In this document: positions 19,247 through 28,248 of the stretch, one piece after another | Layout: every line of letters begins with the position of its first letter | How positions within the stretch are numbered: position 1 is the stretch's first letter | Assembly (NCBI GenBank): GCA_963734025.1 | Contig: CAVTFR010000013.1 | Location: 1 to 64,000, forward strand | DNA length: 64,000 nt | Direction of reading: 5' to 3' | Origin: JACVRW01 sp963734025 | GTDB taxonomy: Bacteria; Actinomycetota; Thermoleophilia; Solirubrobacterales; Thermoleophilaceae | Position numbers and translations under genes: made by a program | The notes under the pieces: model-generated | What the model saw: the letters and a program-made list of their open reading frames with translations, nothing else | What the model was told of the DNA's origin: nothing | Database searches by the model: none

Positions 19247-20241
19247 CTGTGCGCCGCTAGGCCCTCGTCCAGGCTCCGCTGCAGCTCCTCGAGCACCCGC
19301 ACCACGCGCACGCCGGCCTCGCCGTCAGAGCGCGGCGTGCGCCCCTCCAACACGCACTCGACGAAGTGCCGGCATTCGACCCGCAGCGGCTCCTCGTTCG
19401 ATACGCGCGGCGAGTGGATGTCTCCCGAGCGGGCGATGTACTCGCCGTAGTCCTCGTAGGGCTGGTCGAAGCCCTTGTCGTAGACCTTCAGCTTCTGCTC
19501 GAGCGCCATGTCGTCGAAGGTGGCCATCTTCTTCGAGCCGACGACCGTGAAGCGGCGCTCCTTGTGCGGGTCGAGCCAGGAGAGGTGCAGGTGGGCGGCC
19601 AGGCCCGACGGGAAGCGCAGGTAGCAGAAGACGACGTCCTCGACGCCCTCCTGCATGTAGCACTCGCCATGGGCATGGCACTCGACCGGCTCCTCGCCCG
19701 CGAGCCGCAGGACCACCGAGACGTCGTGCGCCCCGAGCGACCAGAGCGCGTTCTCCTCCGGGCGCAGCTTGCCGAGGTTGAGGCGGTTGCCGTAGATGTA
19801 GTGGACGGTGCCGAGCTCGCCGTCGTCCACGAGCTTCTTGAGCGCCTCGAGGCCCGGGTGATACTCGAGCAGGTGCCCGACCATGAGCGTGCGGCCGGCC
19901 TCCCCCGCCGCCTTGACGACGGCCTCTGCATCGGCTGAGGACTGGGCGAGCGGCTTCTCGACGAAGCAGTGCTTGCCGGCCTCGAGCACCCGGATCGCAA
20001 GTGGCGCATGCGTCGGGACGGGTGTCGCGAGCGCCACCGCATCGAGCTCCGGATCGTCGAGCAGCTCCTCGAAGCTGCCGGCCCGCGCCGAGGGAAAGCG
20101 GCTCAGCTGGCGTCCCACGAGCTCGGGCGAGTCGTCGCAGATCCAGGCGAGCTCGGCTTCCGGCAGCTGGTCGAAGTTGCGCGCCAGGTTGGGGCCCCAG
20201 TAGCCGAGCCCTACGACCCCGATCCGCAGCGGATCGCTCAC
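19243..20241 (-). CDS. Gfo/Idh/MocA oxidoreductase, WlbA/WbpB-like
   Basis: Intact, 332 residues. LRIGVVGLGYWGPNLARNF is the NAD motif, CFVEKPLAQSSADAE contains the conserved EKP, and LEYHPGLEALKKL and LWSLGAHDVSVVLRL follow. WbpB/WlbA enzymes oxidise the C3 of UDP-GlcNAcA, giving the 3-keto sugar for amination. The adjacent upstream aminotransferase (GTGA overlap) strengthens this reading. The UDP-sugar dehydrogenase at 15,126 could provide the uronate. The GTG start at 20241 follows from the overlap with the aminotransferase stop. It converges on the GT2 gene, overlapping by 4 nt. Confidence 0.87.
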   Translation of the reverse strand: MSDPLRIGVVGLGYWGPNLARNFDQLPEAELAWICDDSPELVGRQLSRFPSARAGSFEELLDDPELDAVALATPVPTHAPLAIRVLEAGKHCFVEKPLAQSSADAEAVVKAAGEAGRTLMVGHLLEYHPGLEALKKLVDDGELGTVHYIYGNRLNLGKLRPEENALWSLGAHDVSVVLRLAGEEPVECHAHGECYMQEGVEDVVFCYLRFPSGLAAHLHLSWLDPHKERRFTVVGSKKMATFDDMALEQKLKVYDKGFDQPYEDYGEYIARSGDIHSPRVSNEEPLRVECRHFVECVLEGRTPRSDGEAGVRVVRVLEELQRSLDEGLAAHS

Positions 20242-21318
20242 GAGCGCACGCGGCCGGCACAGGCGGCGACCACGGCGTCGACCTGCGCGGGCTCGAGCTC
20301 CGTGCCCATCGGCAGGGCGAGCAGCGTGGCCGCGAGCTCGTCCGTCACCGGGAGCGCAGCCCCGCGCGAAGCGCTCCATCGCTGGCTGGCGGTGGACCGG
20401 CGTGCGGTAGTAGCCGCGAGCGCCGATGCCGTCCTCCGAGAGCGAATGCACCAGCCCGTCGGCGTCATCGGAGAGGACCACGAAGAGGTGGTAGACGTGC
20501 TTGGCGCCCTCGGTGGCCGTGGGCAGCTTGAGGTGCTCGCCGAGCCCGGAACGCTCGTAGCGCTCGGCGACCTCCCGCCGGGCGGCGTTCCAGCCGTCGA
20601 GCTCGGGCAGCAGCATCCGCAGGACCCCCGCCTGGAGCGCATCGAGGCGCGAGTTGTAGCCCACGTCCGTGTGGTGGAGCTTGTCCTTCGAGCCGTGGAA
20701 GCGCAGCACGCGCGCCCGCTCGGCGACCTCGGCGTCGTTGGTGGTGATCGCACCGCCGTCGCCGAGGCAGGGAAGGTTCTTGGAGGGGAAGAAGCTGAAC
20801 GTGGCTGCGTCGCCGAGCGCGCCCGCCATCGTTCCGCCGAGCGACGCTCCCGCCGCCTGGGCGGCGTCCTCGAGCACGGGCACGCCGAGCTCGCGCAGCT
20901 CCGGGACGGGTGCGACGTTTCCGAACAGATCCACCGGGACGATTGCGGCGGTGCGCTCGCCCATGACCGGGCGCACGGTCTCCGCCGTGGCGCACCAGGT
21001 GTCCGGATCGACATCGCAGAAGACGGGCGTGGCACCTGCGTTCACGATCGCCTCGGCCGTCGCGTAGAAGGTGAGTGAGGGGCACACGACTTCGTCGCCC
21101 GGCCGCACCCCGAGCGCACGCAGGGCGATCGTCAGCGCGTCCGTGCCGTTGCCGACGCCGATCACGTGGGCCACGCCGAGGTAGGCGGCGAACTCCTCTT
21201 CGAAGGCCTCCACCTCCGGTCCGAGGATGTAGCGCTCCGAGTCGGCTACGTCGACGAGGCGCGCAACGATCCGGTCCCTGTAGCGGCCTAGGGAGCTTGC
21301 GAAGAGCGGTATCTGCAT
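20238..21318 (-). CDS. DegT/DnrJ/EryC1 sugar aminotransferase, one frameshift
   Basis: About 360 residues, PLP fold type I. ERYILGPEVEAFEEEFAAYL, VIGVGNGTDALTIALRALG (PLP phosphate site), VCPSLTFYATAEAIVNAGA, GVPVLEDAAQAAGA and FSFFPSKNLPCLGDGGAI (catalytic Lys) are present. Near 20,360 the frame changes; the tail ends VVAACAGRVRS. Paired with a WlbA-like dehydrogenase, it probably aminates a 3-keto UDP-uronic acid (WbpE-like), giving a 2,3-diamino or 3-amino sugar. N-acetylation would need a WbpD-like enzyme; the acetyltransferase at 1,368 is a weak candidate. Confidence 0.87.
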
Positions 21319-21331
21319 GCGGCCGAAGAGC

Positions 21332-22459
21332 CTATTCGGCGTAGACCGAGAGGAGCGAGCGCAGGTAGGCCTTCTCGCCGTGACCCTCGTTCGCGCGGGC
21401 GAGCACGGCGTCGCCCTCCCGGCCGCGAAGATCCGGGCTGTCCCAGAGCTCCGCCATGCGCGCCGCGAGCAGTTCCGGGTCGTTCGGCGGCACGCTGCGC
21501 TCCTCTCCCGCGAGCTCGGGCGGCGCGCCCAGCGTGGAGACGAGCACCGGCACGCCGGCGGCCATCGCCTCGAGCGCCGCGTAGCCCGCGAACTCGTGGT
21601 AGCGCGACGGCAGCAGGAGCATCGCGGCGGCGGCGAGCTCGCGCCTCAGCGCGTCACGGCCGAGCCGGCCGAGGAACTTGACAGGCGCCCTGAGCCCCTC
21701 GGCGAGCGCCTCGAGCTCGGCCTGCTGCGGCCCCTCGCCGGCGATCCTCAGCGGCACCGCCGCCAAGGCGGACGCCTCGATGGCGGTGTCGATCCCCTTC
21801 TCCGGCGAGAGCCGGGCCGCGACGAGCGCGTGCAGGCCCTCGTCGGCGCGCGAGTGGTGCGCGAACGCGGATTCCGGGAGGTAGTGCGGGACGAGCTCGA
21901 CGCGCTCCTCGGGCAGCCCCAGCTCCGCCACCTGCCCGGCCGCGTAGCTGCTCGGCACGACGAAGCTGTCGACCACCCTGAGCACGGCCGGCTGATGGCG
22001 TGCGAGGGCGGCCGCGTAGACGGCCGCCTCGGGCAGCGAGCCGCGGCAGTTGAGCGCGAGCCCGGGCAGCGTGAAGCGGTGGTGGCAGCGGAAGCAGGGT
22101 CCGCCGTCGCGCGCGGCCACGCTGATCGCGCAGAACAGACGCAGGTTGTGCAGCTGCAGGATCACGCGCGCGCCGGCGTCGCGCGCCGCTGCGAGCGAGC
22201 GGGGACCGAACAGCGGCAGCATGTTGTGGACGTGGACCACGTCCGCTCCGAGCTCGCGCGCGGCGGCGTAGACGTCGTCCTCGTCGCGCCCCCCGCGCAG
22301 CAGCGCCCGGGCCGCCTCGCCGCGCGTGACCTCGCCGGAGCTGCGCTCGAGCAGCGCGTGGGCGATCCCGGCGCGGCGCAGGGCGGCCAGCTGCAGCTCC
22401 ACGGCGCGCTCCTCGCCGCCTTCCAGGCGGTAGCGGTTGTGCACTACGAGCACACGCAT
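21332..22459 (-). CDS. Glycosyltransferase family 4
   Basis: Intact, 375 residues. MRVLVVHNRYRLEGGEERAV is a common GT4 start, with the Gly-rich donor loop. DVVHVHNMLPLFGP, SFVVPSSYAAGQVAELGL, VAARLSPEKGIDTAIEA and HEFAGYAALEAMAAGVPVLV (EX7E) give the full GT-B pattern. A Cys-containing insert, GGPCFRCHHRFTLPGLALNC, appears in mid N-domain and resembles that of other actinobacterial GT4 enzymes. The ATG at 22459 has TAGCGT 10 nt upstream on the minus strand, shared with the divergent gene's promoter core. Sugar specificity unknown. Confidence 0.88.
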   Translation of the reverse strand: MRVLVVHNRYRLEGGEERAVELQLAALRRAGIAHALLERSSGEVTRGEAARALLRGGRDEDDVYAAARELGADVVHVHNMLPLFGPRSLAAARDAGARVILQLHNLRLFCAISVAARDGGPCFRCHHRFTLPGLALNCRGSLPEAAVYAAALARHQPAVLRVVDSFVVPSSYAAGQVAELGLPEERVELVPHYLPESAFAHHSRADEGLHALVAARLSPEKGIDTAIEASALAAVPLRIAGEGPQQAELEALAEGLRAPVKFLGRLGRDALRRELAAAAMLLLPSRYHEFAGYAALEAMAAGVPVLVSTLGAPPELAGEERSVPPNDPELLAARMAELWDSPDLRGREGDAVLARANEGHGEKAYLRSLLSVYAE

Positions 22460-22463
22460 CGCC

Positions 22464-22481
22464 GCGACTACGCTATCCGGC
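22464..22481. promoter_or_regulatory. Bidirectional -10 core, 18 nt identical to 59731-59748
   Basis: The 18-mer GCGACTACGCTATCCGGC contains plus-strand TACGCT (22469-22474), 8 nt before the ATG at 22483, and minus-strand TAGCGT (22470-22475), 10 nt before the ATG at 22459. The same 18-mer lies between another divergent pair at 59,731. Confidence 0.55.
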
Positions 22482-22482
22482 G

Positions 22483-23328
22483 ATGGACCCGCCGGCGGTC
22501 ACGGTGGTGGTCCCCACGCGCGGCCGCGCGGCGTACCTCGAGGTGACGCTCGACTCGCTCTGCCGTCAGCGCACGCGGGCCCCGCATGAGCTCCTCGTAG
22601 TCGACGACGGGGCCACAGACGCCACCCGCCAGGTGGCCGAGCGCTTCGGCGTGCGCTGCGTGAGCCACGGCGAGCGGCGCAGCCTGAACGCCGCGCGCAA
22701 CACCGGCCTGCACGAGGCGCGAGCGCCGCTGATCGCGTTCGTCGACGACGACATCCTGGCACCCGACGGCTGGCTCGAGGCCCTGCTCGAGGGCGCCGAG
22801 CGATACCCGGACGCGGACGTGCTCGGCGGCCCGATCCGGGCGCGCTTCGAGGGCAGGGCGCCGCGCGCCTGCGGGCGCGAGGACCCGCCGATCACGACGC
22901 TCGACCTGGGGCCGGCCGACCGCGAGGCCGAGCGGGTCTGGGGCGCCAACTTCGCTGTGCGCCGCTCGGCGATCGAGCGGATCGGCGAGTTCGACGAGTC
23001 GATCGTCACCCCGCACGGCGACGAGGAGGAGTGGCTCGAGCGGCTGCTGGCGGCGGGCGGCCGGATCCAGTACATCGCGGCCGCGGGCCTCGACCACCGG
23101 CGCACGGCGGAGGACGCTCGGCTCGGGCGGCTTGCCCGGGCCGCCTATGCGCGCGGTCGCGGCGCCCGCGCGAGCGATACGCGCCGGGGGCGAGCGCCGG
23201 GCGTCGGGGGCGAGCTGCGCGTGCTCGCGGGCTGCGGCTGGCATACGGTCCGGCGCGCCTGCCCGCAGGGCCTGATCATGGGCGCGCATTCGGCGGGCCG
23301 GGTCGTGGAGGCGCTGCGGCCGCGATGA
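22483..23328 (+). CDS. Glycosyltransferase family 2
   Basis: Intact, 281 residues. VTVVVPTRGRAAYLEVTLDS, HELLVVDDGATDAT, NAARNTGLHEA and LIAFVDDDILAPDGWLEAL (DDD metal site) form the GT-A core. VWGANFAVRRSAIERIGEFD and GDEEEWLERLLAAG give the acceptor and catalytic acid region. Leaderless start with TACGCT upstream. The next gene begins in an ATGA overlap, so the plus-strand genes from here to 26,327 form an operon of four glycosyltransferase-like genes. Sugar unknown. Confidence 0.88.
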   Translation: MDPPAVTVVVPTRGRAAYLEVTLDSLCRQRTRAPHELLVVDDGATDATRQVAERFGVRCVSHGERRSLNAARNTGLHEARAPLIAFVDDDILAPDGWLEALLEGAERYPDADVLGGPIRARFEGRAPRACGREDPPITTLDLGPADREAERVWGANFAVRRSAIERIGEFDESIVTPHGDEEEWLERLLAAGGRIQYIAAAGLDHRRTAEDARLGRLARAAYARGRGARASDTRRGRAPGVGGELRVLAGCGWHTVRRACPQGLIMGAHSAGRVVEALRPR

Positions 23329-24197
23329 GCGTGGTAGGGCCCGATCCGAGCACCTTCCTGTCCGGCGACGCGGGCGACGTGACCGATCCGTGGAGGATCG
23401 CCAAGCGGCGCGCGGGGGAGGTCGTCTACGAGGCGCTCGACGTGGCGAGCGGGACCCGCCGGCGCGCGGCACGGCTCGCCGCCAACACGCGGCCGCTCGA
23501 CGTGCTGGTGCTCGGCATCTACCGGCTCGGGTCGCTGATGCCGGCCGCCCTGCCCGCGCTGCGCTCCTCCCGGCACCGCGTCACGATCGCGCTCGGCTCG
23601 CTCGCGGACGAGCCAGGAGACGGCCTCGCCGGCGTGACCATCGCCTCCGGCCTCGAGCGCGGGAAATTCGAGAACCTGAACGCGCTGCTCTCTGCGCAGG
23701 CGCCCGAGCCGCGACCGGACTGGACGCTCGTGGTCGACGACGACGTGGCGCTGCCGGCGTCCTTCCTCGACCTGTTCCTCGGCGTCTGCGAGGCCTTCGC
23801 GCTCGACCTCGCTCAGCCGGCCCAGACGCTCCGCAGCCACTCGGCCTGGAAGGTCACGCGGCGGCGGCCCGCGGCGCTGGCGCGCGTGACGCGCTTCGTC
23901 GAGATCGGGCCGGTCACGGCCTTCAGGCGCGAGCCGGCGGCGGCACTGCTGCCGTTCCCGGAGCTGCGCTTCGGCTGGGGGCTCGACCTGCACTGGGCCG
24001 CGCTCGCCGCCGAGCGCGGCTGGCGCCTCGGCGTGGTCGACGCGGTGCCCGTGCGGCACGAGGCGAGGACCGTCGCGGCCGGCTACCCGCGCCGCGAGGC
24101 CGAGGAGGAGGCGGCGCGCTTCCTGTCGGAGCGGCCCTACCTGCCGAGCGAACGCGCCGGCGACACGCTCGCCGTTCACCGCAGGGCGCCGGGGTAG
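23325..24197 (+). CDS. Putative GT-A glycosyltransferase-like protein
   Basis: Intact, 290 residues, weakly recognisable. After a 60-residue basic N-terminus comes a Rossmann-like strand, PLDVLVLGIYRLGSLMPAAL, then WTLVVDDDVALPASFLDLF with a DDD cluster where a metal-nucleotide site would sit. Next come QPAQTLRSHSAWKVTRRR and FGWGLDLHWAALAAERGWRL, similar in spacing to the acceptor region of GT2 enzymes. I do not recognise a named family. The context, between a GT2 and a GT4 in one operon, supports a glycan role. Confidence 0.6.
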   Translation: MSVVGPDPSTFLSGDAGDVTDPWRIAKRRAGEVVYEALDVASGTRRRAARLAANTRPLDVLVLGIYRLGSLMPAALPALRSSRHRVTIALGSLADEPGDGLAGVTIASGLERGKFENLNALLSAQAPEPRPDWTLVVDDDVALPASFLDLFLGVCEAFALDLAQPAQTLRSHSAWKVTRRRPAALARVTRFVEIGPVTAFRREPAAALLPFPELRFGWGLDLHWAALAAERGWRLGVVDAVPVRHEARTVAAGYPRREAEEEAARFLSERPYLPSERAGDTLAVHRRAPG

Positions 24198-24199
24198 CC

Positions 24200-25274
24200 G
24201 TGCGGCTGCTTTTCGTCTGTCCCGACATGCGCACCGGAGGAGCGCAGCGTCACTGGGCAACGCTCGTGCCGGCCCTGCGCGAGCGCGGCATCGAGGCCGG
24301 CGTCCTCTGCCTCGCGGGGGAGGGGCCGTTCTACGGCCAACTGCGGGCGCGGGGAGTCCCGGTCACGTCGATCCACATGCGCGGCCGAGCCGACATCGGC
24401 GGCTGGCGGCGCGCGCTCGCCTGCGCCGCCACTCGGCCGGACGCAGTCGTGACGCGAGACGTCAGCGCGCAATTCGTCGGCGCGGCGATAGCTCGCCGCG
24501 CTGAAGCGGTCCACGTGCTCAACGAACACACGCCGGTCACGGCCAACGGCAGGCTGGTCCCACGACGGCCGCATCAGCGGGCGCTCACGCGGATAGCGAC
24601 GCGGCGCGTGGACGCCGTCATCGCCGTCAGCGACAGCCAGGTCGAGCCGCTCCGGGCGCTCGGCTACCGGCACATCAGAGTGGTGCCGAACGGCGTCTTC
24701 GAATCCGACGTCGCCGACGTCTCGCCCTCCCCCGGGTTCGAGAACGAGGCGTTCTCGGCGCTCTGCGTGTCCGGGCTGCGCCCCGAGAAGCGCGTCGACG
24801 TGTTCATCGAGGCGGTCCGAGCGGCGCGCCGCGAGAACGCCGCGATCAGCGGCTACGTCGCGGGCGAGGGCCGTGAGGACGAGCGCCTGACGACGCTCGC
24901 CGCGGGCAGCGGCGTCGAGCTCCTCGGCGTGCGCGACGGACGCGCTCGAGTTGATGCGCGCCGCCGCGGCCGTGTGCCTGACGAGCGAGGCCGAGGCGCT
25001 GCCGATGAGCGTGCTGGAGGCGATGGCGCTGGGGCGCCCCGTCGTGGCCACGGACGTCGGCGGGACGGGCGAGGCGGTGGCCGACGGCGAGACCGGCTTC
25101 CTCGTCGAGCCCGGGGACGTCGAGGCCGTGACCCGGGCGCTCGTGACTCTCGCGGCCGATCCCGACCGGGCGGCGGCGATGGGCGCAGCGGGCCGGCGGC
25201 GCCAGCGGGAGCGTTTCAGCGGCGAGGCGATGGTCGATGGCTATCTCTCCGCCCTGCGAGAGGCCATCGGCTGA
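24200..25274 (+). CDS. Glycosyltransferase family 4, one frameshift
   Basis: About 357 residues. LLFVCPDMRTGGAQRHWATL is the N-terminal donor-side loop. VDAVIAVSDSQVEPLRALGY, RVVPNGVFES, VSGLRPEKRVDVFIEAV, AEALPMSVLEAMALGRPVVA (EX7E) and GGTGEAVADGETGFLVEPGD complete the GT4 pattern. The frame changes near 24,940. The GTG at 24200 follows the previous stop by 2 nt. Next to other glycosyltransferases, it should extend the same lipid-linked glycan. Confidence 0.85.
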
Positions 25275-26327
25275 GTGCCCAGGGTCGACGTCCTGCTCGT
25301 CTCCCTCGGGACAACCCTCGGCTGGCGCCACGGCGACCGTCTGTTGGTCGAGCAGCTGCAGCGGGCGGGTGTCGCGCGCGGAGGCCGTGGGCGTCAGCTT
25401 CGGGCTGGCCGAGCCGGCTGCGGCGCGGCTATCCGATCAACGACGTCGTCGAGATGCACGCGGCGCGGCGCGCGCTGCTGACGGCGCTCGCCCGCCACGA
25501 GCCGCGCGCGATCGTGATGTCGACCACCACCGCAGCAATGGCGCTGCCGCGCATCCCGATGCCGTACGCGGTGCGGCTCGACGCGCCGGCTCGAATGAAC
25601 CGGCCCGGCGCGCGCAACGCCCTCCTGCACGCACTCGAGCGGCGCGGCCTGGGGCGCGCGCGACTCACGCTGCCGCTGAGCCAGGCGGCGCTGGACGAGT
25701 TGCCCGACGGGTCGGCTCCGGCCGTCGTCGTATCACCGCCGATCGCGCGCTCCGGGCCGGCCGCGTGACGAGCGTGAGCGCGTGGCAGTTGCCTACGTCC
25801 CCGACCCGAAGGCGAAGGGCCTCGACGTGCTGGTGGCGGGCTGGGCCGCCGCGGACGCTCCCGAACGCGCGGCTCGAGGTGTACGGGCTCGACCCGGAGT
25901 GGGCGCGCGCGCACCTGCGCCGCCACGGCGTCCCCGAGCCGCCGAGCCTGGAACTGCGCGGCACGGTCGCCGGCGCCGAGTTCCGCTCCCGCATCCGAGC
26001 CGCCCGCGTATACGCGGCGGGCGCGCGCTGGGAGGACTTCGGCCAGGCGCCGCTGGAGGCGCTCGCCGACGGCGCGCTGGTCGCGACCGTGCCCTCCGGC
26101 GGTCCGTTCGAGGCGCTGCGGCTGGCGCGCGAGCTGGCGAGCCCGGCGCTGATCGCGCCGCGACCGGACGGTGCCGCGCTCGGAACCGCGATCAGGGCCG
26201 CGTTCGAGCTGCCGGAGGAGCGCGTGCGCGCCTATCGCGCCGCGCGCGCTCGAGCGCCTGCGCCCTTCGGCCCGAGGCGGTGCAGGAGACGGTCGAGCGG
26301 GACGTGCTGCCGCGGCTGCTCGGTTAG
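25275..26327 (+). CDS. Glycosyltransferase-like protein, frame-broken
   Basis: Four frames carry coding-like segments: VDVLLVSLGTTLGWRHGDRL, then SRAEAVGVSFGLAEP, then INDVVEMHAARRALLTALA with PYAVRLDAPARMNRPGAR, then GLDVLVAGWAAADAP, FGQAPLEALADGALVATVPS and VQETVERDVLPRLLG. The segment order, especially EDFGQAPLEAL followed by a Gly-rich turn, resembles GT4 enzymes, and about 345 residues are expected. The GTG at 25275 directly follows the upstream TGA. Shifts are near 25,370, 25,415, 25,770 and 26,260. Lower similarity than the other GT4 genes. Confidence 0.6.
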
Positions 26328-26330
26328 CGG

Positions 26331-27448
26331 CTAGCGGGCGAGCCGCAGCACGGCGCGCTCCCAGGCCTCGGCATCGGCGCTCAGCGGGTGGCGCTCCGTG
26401 ACGGCGCGGCTGCCGGCGGCGAGGCCGGTCACGAAGCTCCGGCTCACGCACGAGCCGGCGCAGCGCGGCGACGACCTCCGCGCGGCTGTCCGGGTCCACG
26501 AGCAGGGCGTTCTCACCCTCCACGGCCACGTCGCCGGCGGCGCCCGCGCGCCGCTGCAGAGGAGCGGAAGGCCGGCCGCCGCGCCCTCGCGCATCGTGAC
26601 GCCGAAGGGCTCGTAGGTGCTGACGAGCGCCAGCGCGTCGGCCTCGGCGTAGACGGCCGGCAGCCCGCCGGGAGCCACGGGGCCGGCCACCCGGGCGGCG
26701 CACGCCAAGCCGGGCGGCCCGCTCCCGTCAGCTCAGCCTCGAGCGGCCCGCCGCCATGCAGCACGAGCTCGGCCTCGTTGCCGGACAGGCCCGCCTCGGC
26801 GAACGCGTCGAGCAGCAGGGGCAGGTTCTTGTCCGGAACGAGCCTGCCCACGACGAGCACGCGCACTGGGCCCCGGGGCGGCGCTCGGCGCGCTCGAGCT
26901 GCGAGGAGCGGCTCGAGGTCGGCGCTCTGAAGCGCCACCTCGACGCGTTCCGCGGTCGACGCCCAGCCGGGCGAGCCGCTCGGCGCTCTGCGAGCTCGCT
27001 GCGATGAAGCCGCCACGCGCGGCGCGAGCAGCTCGGTGCACGCGAAATTGCAGTCGTGAGAGAGCCGCCTCGCTCCAGGGGGTCACCTCGCTGAAGATCA
27101 CGAGCGGCCTGCGGCGGCGCCTGCACCATCGCGAGCGCGCGCCAGGTTGCGGGGCCGTACTCCCAGCTCACAACGCATGCCGGGTCGAATGCGGCTGAGC
27201 GCCGCCCCGAGCCCGCGTGCCACGGTCACGGGCTGCGTCCGGCCCGCGCCCGCTGCCAGCCCGTGAGCAATTCGCTTCGGTAGCCCTCGCGGCCGCGCGA
27301 ACCACTCGCGAGGCTGGTCCCAGCCTTCCTGGCGGCCCGCGAGATAGATCACCCGCGCCTCGATCACGGCGCGCTCGGCGAGCGCTCGGAAGAGGGGCTC
27401 GCGGTAGGGCACGGGGACCGGCGGAAGGATGGCGACCCGAGGTGGCAC
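26331..27448 (-). CDS. Glycosyltransferase family 4, heavily frame-broken
   Basis: Start PRVAILPPVPVPYREPLFRA with a GTG at 27448 is typical of actinobacterial GT4 enzymes. Downstream segments in alternating frames are SWEYGPATWRALAMV, VLVVGRLVPDKNLPLLLDAF, NEAELVLHGGGPLEAEL, ADALALVSTYEPFGVTMREG and GENALLVDPDSRAEVVAALR, in the GT-B order. The end is ERAVLRLAR. At least seven shifts lie between 27,290 and 26,420. It converges on the previous glycosyltransferase gene with a 3 nt gap. About 370 residues if intact. Confidence 0.7.
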
Positions 27449-27635
27449 GCCGCAACTTTGGCGGACGGGCCGGGTCGCAAGCGTTTAGGCATGACCGAAC
27501 CGGGGCAAGAAACCCAGCTGATCGGCCATATCGTGGATCACGCCTGGGCTGTTGCTAGCTTTGCCTCGCCCGGCCCGTGGTCCCTCCGGCCGGCGCTCGA
27601 CGGACCACAGCCCCGAACCCCAGGGGGAATCTGCT
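27449..27635. other. Divergent intergenic region, 187 nt
   Basis: It separates the minus-strand glycosyltransferase start (27448) from the plus-strand secreted-protein start (27636). No conserved ORF or confident promoter pair was found. AGGGGG at about 27,622-27,627 serves as the ribosome site of the next gene. Confidence 0.4.
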
Positions 27636-28248
27636 TTGACCCGAGTAGTACGACACCTGCTCTTGCTTGCCGCGCTCGTGGCGCTTGCTGCGCCTTCCGC
27701 AGCCTCGGCGAACCCTGGGCAGGTGTCAGCGACTGCGCCGACGACGGCGCACTCAGCCACCAGTACTCGAACTCCGACCTGCGCAAGGCGCTCGACAACC
27801 TGCCGACCGATCTGGCCGAGTACAGCGACTGCAAGGAGATCATCGGCGCGGCCATCACCGGCGGCTCGGACAAGGGCCAGGGGCGCGGAAGCCCCGGCCA
27901 GGGCGTCGGCGGCGCAGGGCGCGGCGGACCCGGGCGAGGCGGGCGCGCGCGCGAAGGATGCCGAGGACCTTGAGGCGATCACGTCGGGGTGGATCCGGAT
28001 CCGGCGCCGAGCGCGCCCGAGGTCCGGTCGGCGACGAGTCGGTCGAAGCCCGGCACCAACGGCCTCTTCGACCTCTCGAGCGCGTCCAACCAGCTGCCGA
28101 CGCCGCTGCTGGCGCGCTCATCGTACTCGGCCTGCTGGCGCTGGCGGGGGATTCGTCGCGCTGCGGGGGCGCGTCCCCGCGCTCGAGCCGGGTGCCGTTG
28201 CTGAACAAGATTCCAACCCCGCGTGTTCCTTTCACGAAACGCAGGTAG
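27636..28248 (+). CDS. Secreted, C-terminally membrane-anchored protein of unknown function, frame-broken
   Basis: A TTG start with AGGGGG 8 nt upstream gives a signal peptide, HLLLLAALVALAAPSAASA. A conserved-looking module follows: SDCADDGALSHQYSNSDLR, then KALDNLPTDLAEYSDCKEI with a second Cys, so a disulfide is plausible. A Gly-rich linker comes next and, across shifts, a C-terminal helix (LIVLGLLALAG) with a basic end PRVPFTKRR. Architecture: signal, small Cys-pair domain, Gly-rich stalk, membrane anchor. Shifts lie near 27,730, 27,930, 28,000, 28,105 and 28,150. Its end overlaps the Wzy-like gene by 26 nt, linking it to polysaccharide assembly. Function unknown. Confidence 0.65.

Noticed and set aside
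19366..22546. Long plus-strand open frames opposite the oxidoreductase, aminotransferase and glycosyltransferase
   Set aside because: No domain motifs, biased composition; the minus strand carries intact enzymes.
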